A stretch of 64,000 nt of DNA from assembly GCA_900319625.1 (NCBI GenBank), contig ONPD01000004.1, positions 186,001 to 250,000 on the forward strand, given 5' to 3'. The stretch is from an uncultured Treponema sp. Lineage in GTDB: Bacteria > Spirochaetota > Spirochaetia > Treponematales > Treponemataceae. Every line of letters starts with the position of its first letter. The stretch's first letter is position 1. Both the position numbers and the translations under genes were made by a program. The notes under the pieces were generated by a model. The model made no database searches. It saw nothing but the letters and a program-made list of their open reading frames with translations, and was not told where the DNA came from. This document shows positions 51,691 through 58,888 of the stretch, piece after piece.

Positions 51691-52785
51691 TTATGAAACC
51701 AGTTCGTCCTCGCCGGAACGAGCAATAACGATATCACCAGAGTCTTCAAGACGACGGATGATAGATACAATCTTCTGCTGAGACTCTTCAACGTCCTTCA
51801 GGCGGACAGGTCCCATGAATTCCATATCTTCCTTAAGCATAGAAGCCGCACGTTTTGACATATTGCGGAAGATTTTGTCCTGTACTTCTGTATCGACAGA
51901 CTTGAGGGCTTTTGCAAGCTCCTGCTGATCGACATCGCGGAGTACCTTCTGAATGGCACGGTCGTCGAGCATAACGATATCTTCGAATACGAACATTCGC
52001 TTTTTGATTTCCTCTGCAAGGTCCGGATCGTCCTCTTCCAGCTGTTCGATAATTGCCTTTTCAGAAGAACGGTCAACAAGGTTGAGGATTTCAACGATAG
52101 ATTCAACACCACCGGCTGCAGTATAGTCTTCAGAAGACAGAGTAGAAAGCTTCTTTTCCAATACGCGTTCAACTTCGCGCAAAACATCAGGAGATGTACG
52201 GTCCATTGTTGCAAGTCGCTTAGAAACTTCAGCCTGCATTTCTTCCGGCAGGTTCTGCAAAATAACGGCAGCCTTTCCTGGTTCAAGGTAAGCAAGAATC
52301 AAGGCAATAGTCTGAGGATATTCCTGCTGGATAAAGTTTAACAAATGAGCCGGGTCTGTACGGCGGATAAAGTCGAACGGACGAACCTGAAGGGAACTTG
52401 TAAGGCGGTTGATGATATCGATAGCCTTCTGGCTTCCCAAAGATTTTTCGAGGAGTTCGCGGGCATAGTCGATACCACCGGTTGTAATGAAGTTCTGAGC
52501 ATTCATCAGCTCCTGAAACTCTTCAAGAACGGCATCTTTAAATTCAGGATTTACTTTTTCCTGACGGGCAATTTCAAAAGTAAGGGTTTCAACTTCATCT
52601 TCGCGAAGATGCTTCATGATTTCTGCAGAAACATCCGGACCAAGTGAGATTAAGAAAATAGCCGCTTTCTGACGGCCGGTAAGGCTTTTATAATCTTTAT
52701 TTCCTTTTTTATTTCCGCCGGCACCTGCTGGTTTTAAGACCGGCTTTGGAGATGATTTAATTTCTCCGCCTGCTTCGTCAGCCAT
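51691..52785 (-). CDS. fliG: Flagellar motor switch protein FliG
   Basis: 364 residues. N-terminal Lys/Pro/Gly-rich extension (about 1-32), then FliG N-terminal domain (LTGRQKAAIFLISLG, EDEVETLTFEIAR), middle domain with the EHPQ-like EYPQTIALILAYL, and C-terminal torque domain (IKKRMFVFEDIVMLDDRAIQ, FRNMSKRAASMLKEDMEFMG) with charged residues. Couples the C-ring to the stator and sets rotation direction. Treponemes often carry two fliG copies; which one this is cannot be told from one locus. Follows fliF by 11 nt. Confidence 0.96.
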   Translation of the reverse strand: MADEAGGEIKSSPKPVLKPAGAGGNKKGNKDYKSLTGRQKAAIFLISLGPDVSAEIMKHLREDEVETLTFEIARQEKVNPEFKDAVLEEFQELMNAQNFITTGGIDYARELLEKSLGSQKAIDIINRLTSSLQVRPFDFIRRTDPAHLLNFIQQEYPQTIALILAYLEPGKAAVILQNLPEEMQAEVSKRLATMDRTSPDVLREVERVLEKKLSTLSSEDYTAAGGVESIVEILNLVDRSSEKAIIEQLEEDDPDLAEEIKKRMFVFEDIVMLDDRAIQKVLRDVDQQELAKALKSVDTEVQDKIFRNMSKRAASMLKEDMEFMGPVRLKDVEESQQKIVSIIRRLEDSGDIVIARSGEDELVS

Positions 52786-52796
52786 TTATATCCTCC

Positions 52797-54506
52797 CTAC
52801 TCTTCCATCAACCAGGTTCTAATGAGCATTGCAACATCCTCAGGATGCTCTTTTGCCATAGCAATTGCATTTTCCTGAAGTTCCATACGTCTTGTCTCTT
52901 CGACAGACATTGTAACGTCCATACCTTCGTCTTTTGCTTCCCAAAGTGCACGTTCGCGGGCTGCCTGCTGTTCTGCAAGGAGTCTTGCTTCGCGTTCGCG
53001 GCGGCGTCTTTCCATTTCCTTTGAAATAATTCTGAAAAGAATAAAGCCAACAAGAATAACTGCAATCGAAATCAAAGAAAGAATTATAGTTCGTCTTCTC
53101 TGAATTGCCGCAAAATATGCTTCATCCTCTTCTTCAAACTGTTTTGTACGGTCAATCTGAATTGCAGTTACGCTCACAATATCACCGCGGCTTCTGTTAT
53201 AGCCGATTGCACCTTCAATATAACTTTTTACCTGATTAAGGACATCTTCAGTTGGCGCTACATACTCTCGCTTAATACGTCCGTCATCATCAATGTCAAA
53301 TCGTCCAGTTTTTGGATCACGGAATTTTCTCCAGGTTCCGTCAACGTTGACAGAAACAGACCATTTTTCAGGCTTTGGAGCCGACTCTTCGTGAGTTACT
53401 GTAGTATTGATGGCATTGTTCTGAGTTACACCTGTCTGGGTAGAACGGCCTACAACATTGGACATATCAGAATAAACCGGAGGTGTCTGACCTTCAGTTC
53501 CTGCAGGGCCTTCCGGATTATAGCCTGTTCCCTGCCATTCATTTGTGATTGTCTGAGAGCTGACAGGAAGATAGTCAACATAATCTGAATCATCGTAAGG
53601 GGTATCCGGGTTATCTTCCTTTCTTACGATTGGAGAATATTTTGTAGAATCAATTGTTTTCTGTGAATAATCCATCTCAAGCTTTACGTTAAGGTTACGG
53701 ATTCTGTCAGAATCAAAAATTCCCTGTAATGACTCCAGAATTGTGGCAGTCATCTGAATTTCCATTTTATTGATATTTTTCTGCTGTTTTGCGACTAAAT
53801 CGATGCGGTCACTTTCGGCCATTCCTTCAAAATCATTAATCTGCTCACTCTGTGAATTTGTAATTACAAGGTTATCTTCTGTAAGTCCTTCAACCGCAGA
53901 AAGAATAAGGCGCTGAAGTCCAAGGATACGGCGGCGATTGGTAGGAAAATCACTTCCATTATTAAAAGAAAGCCTTACAGATGCAGAAACTGGCTTCTGA
54001 TCAGCAGCAAAAAGCTTTTCTCCAGGACGAACAATAATTACTTTTGCAGAACGAATGCCATCAAGAGTAAGAATCATTCCTTCAAGCTCATTCTGAAGCT
54101 CTTTATTCATTTTCATAAGCTGGTCGGCATCTGTTGTTGACCAGTCACGTTTGAAAACTGAAGCTGAAAAAGGCTGAACGTAAGAAGGGACTAAATTTTC
54201 ACTTACGAGCAGGGTCTGCAGCTTTCTTGCAGTGCGCTCATCTTCAACAATGATATAACCGTCCTGAACGGTACAAGGAATATGCTCCTCATCAATTCTG
54301 TCTGTGATTCTTGTGAGTGTATCCTGATCTGTGATTGCCTGAGTAAATACCCTTACAGTAGTTGGTTTTGAAGAAAATCTTGCGGCAGAAACAACCGCAA
54401 TAACTATAACAGCAGCAACAATAATTAATATGACTTTTTGAACTGGTTTTCCGTTCTTCCAAAGCCCGCTGAGCTTTTCGGTAAACTTTTTAAGCCATTC
54501 GTTCAT
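52797..54506 (-). CDS. fliF: Flagellar MS-ring protein FliF
   Basis: 569 residues. One N-terminal membrane helix (about 24-42), periplasmic ring-building domains with DQDTLTRITDRIDE and IVRPGEKLFAADQKP, a low-complexity central segment (SNVVGRSTQTGVTQNNAIN), the second membrane helix (about 472-494: TIILSLISIAVILVGFILFR), and the C-terminal cytoplasmic FliG-binding region (HPEDVAMLIRTWL). Good sigma-70 promoter 50-85 nt upstream (54562-54590). Confidence 0.96.
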   Translation of the reverse strand: MNEWLKKFTEKLSGLWKNGKPVQKVILIIVAAVIVIAVVSAARFSSKPTTVRVFTQAITDQDTLTRITDRIDEEHIPCTVQDGYIIVEDERTARKLQTLLVSENLVPSYVQPFSASVFKRDWSTTDADQLMKMNKELQNELEGMILTLDGIRSAKVIIVRPGEKLFAADQKPVSASVRLSFNNGSDFPTNRRRILGLQRLILSAVEGLTEDNLVITNSQSEQINDFEGMAESDRIDLVAKQQKNINKMEIQMTATILESLQGIFDSDRIRNLNVKLEMDYSQKTIDSTKYSPIVRKEDNPDTPYDDSDYVDYLPVSSQTITNEWQGTGYNPEGPAGTEGQTPPVYSDMSNVVGRSTQTGVTQNNAINTTVTHEESAPKPEKWSVSVNVDGTWRKFRDPKTGRFDIDDDGRIKREYVAPTEDVLNQVKSYIEGAIGYNRSRGDIVSVTAIQIDRTKQFEEEDEAYFAAIQRRRTIILSLISIAVILVGFILFRIISKEMERRRREREARLLAEQQAARERALWEAKDEGMDVTMSVEETRRMELQENAIAMAKEHPEDVAMLIRTWLMEE

Positions 54507-54561
54507 CTGTCCCCTCCCGTGAACGAATTTCTTTTAAAGAAATTTATATAAATTCACTAAA

Positions 54562-54590
54562 ATTATAACATAAGAGGGGAAATTTGACAA
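54562..54590 (-). promoter_or_regulatory. Strong sigma-70 promoter inside the flagellar cluster, before fliF
   Basis: On the minus strand: TTGTCA (complement of 54585-54590), 17-nt spacer, TATAAT (complement of 54562-54567). It would transcribe fliF to fliJ independently of the upstream genes. Confidence 0.75.
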
Positions 54591-54611
54591 TTAAAAATTA
54601 TTGATTATCGC

Positions 54612-55007
54612 TTATCGCGTTGTTGTAATTTCGTTCCAGCTGGTTGTAATGCGGTCGATTACGTTCTGAGCAAGGTTCAGGCTCATTCTGGCCTTTGACA
54701 TTGCGATTGTAACATCGTGAATATCAACTTCATCCGGATTTGTGATTAATTTTTCCTGAACGGCAGAAACATCAAGCTGACTGCCGTTTACTGAATTCAG
54801 AGCTTCCATAAGATAAGACTGGAAAGAACGGCTTGAAGCTTCCTTTACACCGGAGAGAGAATGTAATTCTGTGTCTTTAGAAACGCCTTTTATCTCATTA
54901 ACGACAGGCATTGTTGCGGCATTTGTTAGCGACGAAAGCTTTGATTTTCCAAAATGAAGCGCATCTGTACGCGCCATCTGTAAAGATCCGAATTCTGCAA
55001 TTTTCAT
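54612..55007 (-). CDS. fliE: Flagellar hook-basal body protein FliE
   Basis: 131 residues, slightly longer than usual. Conserved C-terminal region is visible: SFQSYLMEALNSVNGSQL, DVHDVTIAMSKA-like VDIHDVTIAMSKARMSL and LAQNVIDRITTSWNEI. Adapter between MS ring and proximal rod; also needed for export. Sits 32 nt after flgC. Confidence 0.93.
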   Translation of the reverse strand: MKIAEFGSLQMARTDALHFGKSKLSSLTNAATMPVVNEIKGVSKDTELHSLSGVKEASSRSFQSYLMEALNSVNGSQLDVSAVQEKLITNPDEVDIHDVTIAMSKARMSLNLAQNVIDRITTSWNEITTTR

Positions 55008-55039
55008 ATATTCACCACCCGATTATCAGTTTACACCAA

Positions 55040-55498
55040 CTAGCGGCCAATGTCCAATGCGGCGTTAAACATATCCTTTGCGCCGTCAACTACGGTAACG
55101 TTTGCTTCGTAAGCGCGGCTGGCAGATATCAAATCTACCATTTCGTTTACGATGTTTACGTTCGGGTATTCTACATAACCAGCGTGAGGGCCTGATTTAA
55201 TTGCATCCGGATGATCAGGATCGTATACAAAAGTTCCTTCTGATGTATCTTTTACGATCTCCATTACCTTTACGCCGCGTCCAGGACCGTTATCAAGGTC
55301 TGCGGGAGTAAAAGGCATTCTCCACTGTGGATGAGAATCGCTTACAGGACTCATAATTACAGAAGAGCGTTTGAAGGCTCCCCCTTCCTGAGTTCTGGTT
55401 GTGCTTGCATTTGCAATATTATCTGAAATTACGTCGCTTCTAAGACGCTCGGCACTCATTCCCGTTGCCGCAATGTTTATACTAGTGAACATTCCCAT
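55040..55498 (-). CDS. flgC: Flagellar proximal rod protein FlgC
   Basis: 152 residues. N-terminal rod motif (SINIAATGMSAERLRSDVIS, NIANASTTRTQEGG) and C-terminal motif (VEYPNVNIVNEMVDLI, SASRAYEANVTV) shared by rod and hook proteins. Forms the proximal rod with FlgB and FlgF. Follows flgB by 13 nt. Confidence 0.96.
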   Translation of the reverse strand: MGMFTSINIAATGMSAERLRSDVISDNIANASTTRTQEGGAFKRSSVIMSPVSDSHPQWRMPFTPADLDNGPGRGVKVMEIVKDTSEGTFVYDPDHPDAIKSGPHAGYVEYPNVNIVNEMVDLISASRAYEANVTVVDGAKDMFNAALDIGR

Positions 55499-55511
55499 TT
55501 AGTGCCTCCTA

Positions 55512-55928
55512 TTATTTTTTCATCGCAGTGTTTACCTGGTCAAATTCAAATGCTGTCAGTTGTGTGAGTAAGCGGTACTGCATCTGGATCTGAAGGATAT
55601 TGTTAGCTTCGTATTCTGCGTCTACGTTGTTGCCGTTTGCTTTTGCTGTAGAAAGATAATCTGTTACGCGGCGAGGCTGGACTTCGCGGTAATCATAAGG
55701 CTGGTTGATTGCAATGTGGCGGTCGTCTGTGCGGTTAAGCTGAAAAGCGTTTTTTGCCTTTTCTTCGGAATCGAAAGCGCGTTTAAGTTCGCTTTCAAAA
55801 TTGACAGTCTGGCGCTTAAAATTAGGAACTTCAGCATTCGCAAGGTTATTTGCCGTAACCTGATAGCGGAGGCTTGAAACATCCATTTCGCGCTGTAATA
55901 AATCGATTGAGCGTGTAAAACTATTCAT
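55512..55928 (-). CDS. flgB: Flagellar proximal rod protein FlgB
   Basis: 138 residues. N-terminal rod motif SSLRYQVTANNLANAEVPNFKR, conserved start of the family, and C-terminal NNILQIQMQYRLLTQLT. First flagellar gene of the block after hslU. Its start codon is preceded by an inverted repeat (55928-55937 with 55960-55969) that holds the likely ribosome-binding site in its loop. Confidence 0.94.
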   Translation of the reverse strand: MNSFTRSIDLLQREMDVSSLRYQVTANNLANAEVPNFKRQTVNFESELKRAFDSEEKAKNAFQLNRTDDRHIAINQPYDYREVQPRRVTDYLSTAKANGNNVDAEYEANNILQIQMQYRLLTQLTAFEFDQVNTAMKK

Positions 55929-55969
55929 TTTTTGACATCCTTTGATTACATCATCGGAGTGTCAAAAAA
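55928..55969 (-). promoter_or_regulatory. Inverted repeat framing the flgB ribosome-binding site
   Basis: TTTTTTGACA on the minus strand (complement of 55960-55969) faces TGTCAAAAAA (complement of 55928-55937) across 22 nt; the loop includes AAAGGA, and the 3' arm runs into the flgB start codon. The 5' arm also contains a perfect TTGACA. Confidence 0.4.
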
Positions 55970-55986
55970 TTAGTTTAGGATTTTTT

Positions 55987-57357
55987 TTACAAGATGTAGC
56001 GGCTTAAATCTTCACTTGAAGCTACGTCGTTGAGTTTTTCTTCAACGTATTTAGCATCAATTGTGATTGTCTGGCCGGCGTGCTCGTCTGCATCAAAAGA
56101 AATTTCGTCCAAAACTTTTTCCATAATTGTATGGAGACGTCTTGCACCGATGTTTTCTGCCTTTGAATTTACATCCTCTGCAATAAAGCTCATCTTGTCC
56201 AGGGCATCTTCGGTAAATTCAAGCTTTACGCCCTCAGTTTCCAGAAGCGCTGTGTACTGTTTGATAAGGGAGTTTTTCGGCTCCATAAGAATTTTCTTGA
56301 AGTCTTCCTTATGAAGGGACTCAAGCTCAACACGCAAAGGGAAACGTCCCTGAAGTTCAGGAATCAAATCGCTTGGGGCTGAAACACTGAAGGCACCGGC
56401 AGCAATAAAGAGAATGTGAGTTGTATCAACAACACCCATTTTTGTATTTACGTTACTTCCCTCAACAATAGGAAGAATATCACGCTGAACACCTTCGCGG
56501 CTTACGTCCTGTCCGTGGCTTTCACCGTGAACGGCAATCTTATCAATTTCATCAATAAAGATAATTCCGCTCTGTTCTACACGGCGTTTTGCCTCGTCTG
56601 CAACCTTGTCGTGGTCAACCATGTTATCCAGGGTTTCTTCTGTAAGGATTTTACGGGCCTCGCGGATTGTAACGGAACGCTTTTTACCACGGCCGGAACC
56701 GTTCATCATATTGAGGATGCCCTGCATACTGTTCTGAAGGTCATCGATTGAACCGCCCGCAATGATTTCCATACTTGGCATTCCAGAAGGTCGGTGGACT
56801 ACCATATCAACCTCGCGGTCTTCAAGCTTTCCTTCGCGAAGCATTGTGCGGAACTTCTCTCGGGTAGTTTTTAAGCCTTCCTCTTCAATCTTCTTTTCTT
56901 CAGGATTCTGGTCCGGAGTATCAGAGCCGGGAACCAGCAGGTCAAGCAGTTTTTCTTCTACAACAGAAACTGATTTTTCTCTCAGCTGGTCTTCCATTTC
57001 GGCTTTTACGTCGTTATAACCAACTGCCATCAAATCACGAATCATTGATTCAACGTCACGGCCAACATAGCCGACTTCTGTATATTTTGTAGCCTCAACC
57101 TTCAAAAAAGGTGCCCCGCAAAGCTTAGCAAGGCGGCGGGCAATTTCAGTTTTACCAACTCCGGTAGGTCCAATCATCAGAATATTTTTTGGAGCAACCT
57201 CGTCGCGGATTTCAACCGGCAGTTTCAGGCGGCGGAAACGGTTACGAAGAGCAACTGCCACAGCCTTTTTTGCCTTTTTCTGCCCGATAATATACTGATC
57301 AAGCTTTTCAACAATCTGTTTTGGGGTAAGTTCTGTCTTATTTTCGATTTCTTCCAT
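55987..57357 (-). CDS. hslU: ATPase subunit HslU of the HslUV protease
   Basis: 456 residues from ATG 57357; a TTG 24 nt upstream overlaps hslV and is less likely. AAA+ unfoldase that feeds proteins to HslV. Visible: LTPKQIVEKLDQYIIGQKKA start, Walker A IGPTGVGKTEIARR, a charged I-domain, Walker B IIFIDEIDKIA, and the C-terminal sensor 2 region ENIGARRLHTIMEKVL. Ends with the HslV-docking C-terminus (LSRYIL). Starts 7 nt after hslV and is translationally coupled to it. Followed by flgB. Confidence 0.96.
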   Translation of the reverse strand: MEEIENKTELTPKQIVEKLDQYIIGQKKAKKAVAVALRNRFRRLKLPVEIRDEVAPKNILMIGPTGVGKTEIARRLAKLCGAPFLKVEATKYTEVGYVGRDVESMIRDLMAVGYNDVKAEMEDQLREKSVSVVEEKLLDLLVPGSDTPDQNPEEKKIEEEGLKTTREKFRTMLREGKLEDREVDMVVHRPSGMPSMEIIAGGSIDDLQNSMQGILNMMNGSGRGKKRSVTIREARKILTEETLDNMVDHDKVADEAKRRVEQSGIIFIDEIDKIAVHGESHGQDVSREGVQRDILPIVEGSNVNTKMGVVDTTHILFIAAGAFSVSAPSDLIPELQGRFPLRVELESLHKEDFKKILMEPKNSLIKQYTALLETEGVKLEFTEDALDKMSFIAEDVNSKAENIGARRLHTIMEKVLDEISFDADEHAGQTITIDAKYVEEKLNDVASSEDLSRYIL

Positions 57358-57364
57358 AATTCGT

Positions 57365-57910
57365 TTATTCCAAAGTCTCAATAGTTAAATTCTGGTTTGT
57401 GTAAATACAGATGCTGCCGGCAATTTTCAAAGAACGCTCTGCAATTTCCTTTGCGCTCAAATCAGAAGAATCAAGATAAGCAAGAGCCGCAGAATATGCA
57501 TAGTTTCCGCCCGAACCGATTGCAATTGCATCATGCTCAGGTTCAATAACGTTACCGTCTCCGCTGATTAAAAGGATTTTGTTCTTATCTGCAACAAGGA
57601 GCATAGCTTCAAGCTTCTGCAGCATGCGATCTGTACGCCACATTTTTGCAAGCTCAACAGCCGAGCGCATAATATCACCGTTGTATTCTTTTACCTTAGT
57701 TTCAAAGCGGTCAAGAAGTGTAAAAGCATCAGCAACACTTCCGGCAAAGCCTGTAAGAATCTTTCCGTCATAAATTTTTCTGACTTTGCGGGAATTACCC
57801 TTGCATACAGTTTCGCCAAGAGTACACTGTCCGTCACCCGCCATAGCAACCTGTCCGTTTCTGCGCACAGCAAGAATCGTGGTGCTTCTAATTTTAATCT
57901 TATTTCCCAT
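57365..57910 (-). CDS. hslV: Protease subunit HslV
   Basis: 181 residues. Proteasome-like peptidase; a short propeptide (residues 1-9) precedes the double Thr of [11 protein letters not shown], the first of which becomes the catalytic N-terminus. [35 protein letters not shown] and [15 protein letters not shown] are present. The ATG follows a TATATT box by 7 nt; no Shine-Dalgarno. Lies 52 nt after xerC. Confidence 0.96.
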   Translation of the reverse strand: MGNKIKIRSTTILAVRRNGQVAMAGDGQCTLGETVCKGNSRKVRKIYDGKILTGFAGSVADAFTLLDRFETKVKEYNGDIMRSAVELAKMWRTDRMLQKLEAMLLVADKNKILLISGDGNVIEPEHDAIAIGSGGNYAYSAALAYLDSSDLSAKEIAERSLKIAGSICIYTNQNLTIETLE

Positions 57911-57917
57911 AGGTTAA

Positions 57918-57923
57918 AATATA
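57918..57923 (-). promoter_or_regulatory. -10-like box (TATATT) 7 nt before hslV
   Basis: TATATT on the minus strand immediately upstream of the hslV start. Possible start point for a leaderless hslVU transcript. Confidence 0.4.
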
Positions 57924-57962
57924 ATGATTTATAAGAGCTTGGGCAAATAAAAAATTCCCCTG

Positions 57963-58868
57963 CTACTTACTATGAGGATGCGCCTTCCTGTAAGTTTCAA
58001 TCAGCTTTTCAGTCGTAACGTGAGTGTAGCGCTGAGTTGTGGAAATGCTTGAATGCCCCAGCATCTCCTGCACAAGCCTTACATCGCAGCCATTTGCCAG
58101 AAGCTGGGTTGCAAAGGTATGCCTGAATGCATGCGGATTCATATGCCGTCCGGTTCCCTCAATTCCGGTGTAGCGTGAAAGAATATACCTTATTCCGCCG
58201 CAGGACAAAGGCCCACCCTGCTGATTTATAAAAACGTTCTGAACATCTTTTCCGGCAATATTATGAGTCTGAAGAATCTTTTTTCGGTCTTTTAAATATT
58301 CAAGGAAGGCCTTCTGTGCCTCCTGCCCAAAATAAACAATCCGGTCCTTTCCACCCTTTCCGTGAACGACAGCTGAACCCGTTCCATTCTGAAAATCAGA
58401 AATCTTAAGGGCGGCAATTTCACTTACACGGCAGCCCGAAGAATAAAGCATCTCAAAAAGCGCCTTATCCCGGCTTTCCCACAAAAGTTCATTTTTTGCG
58501 GGCAGCTCGCATAAAGCTTCAACCTCACCTTCCGTCATAAAACGCGGCATAACCTTAGAACGCTTTACTGTTTTCAGGGAAAGAGAAGGACTCTTTTCAA
58601 TATAATTAAATTTCAGGCAATAGGAAAATAAGGTTCTTACAGAAGAGATAAATCTGTTAATGCTGGCATTTTTTCGCTTTAATTTGGAAAGCTCGCCGAT
58701 GCAGACATTCAAATCCTCGCGATTTACATCCTCAAGTTCTCTTTCCTGTCCTAAAAATTCAAGAAGAAGTCTGTAATCATTTTTATAGCCTTCAACCGTA
58801 TTGGGACTCAGGCCTTTTACAGTCCCGATATATACTAAAAATTCATCAATTGCAGCCGACAGTTTCAT
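57963..58868 (-). CDS. xerC: Site-specific tyrosine recombinase (XerC/CodV type)
   Basis: 301 residues, normal length. N-terminal SAM-like DNA-binding domain (FLVYIGTVKGLSPNTVEGY) and C-terminal catalytic domain with Arg in YSSGCRVSEIAAL, Lys in VHGKGGKDRIV, HAFRHTFATQLL (His/Arg), LGHSSISTTQ and the nucleophile in RYTHV. Resolves chromosome dimers at dif, or acts similarly. The gene order xerC-hslV-hslU matches the codV-type arrangement of many bacteria and of treponemes. Confidence 0.94.
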   Translation of the reverse strand: MKLSAAIDEFLVYIGTVKGLSPNTVEGYKNDYRLLLEFLGQERELEDVNREDLNVCIGELSKLKRKNASINRFISSVRTLFSYCLKFNYIEKSPSLSLKTVKRSKVMPRFMTEGEVEALCELPAKNELLWESRDKALFEMLYSSGCRVSEIAALKISDFQNGTGSAVVHGKGGKDRIVYFGQEAQKAFLEYLKDRKKILQTHNIAGKDVQNVFINQQGGPLSCGGIRYILSRYTGIEGTGRHMNPHAFRHTFATQLLANGCDVRLVQEMLGHSSISTTQRYTHVTTEKLIETYRKAHPHSK

Positions 58869-58888
58869 ATTATGATTATCGGAAGATT

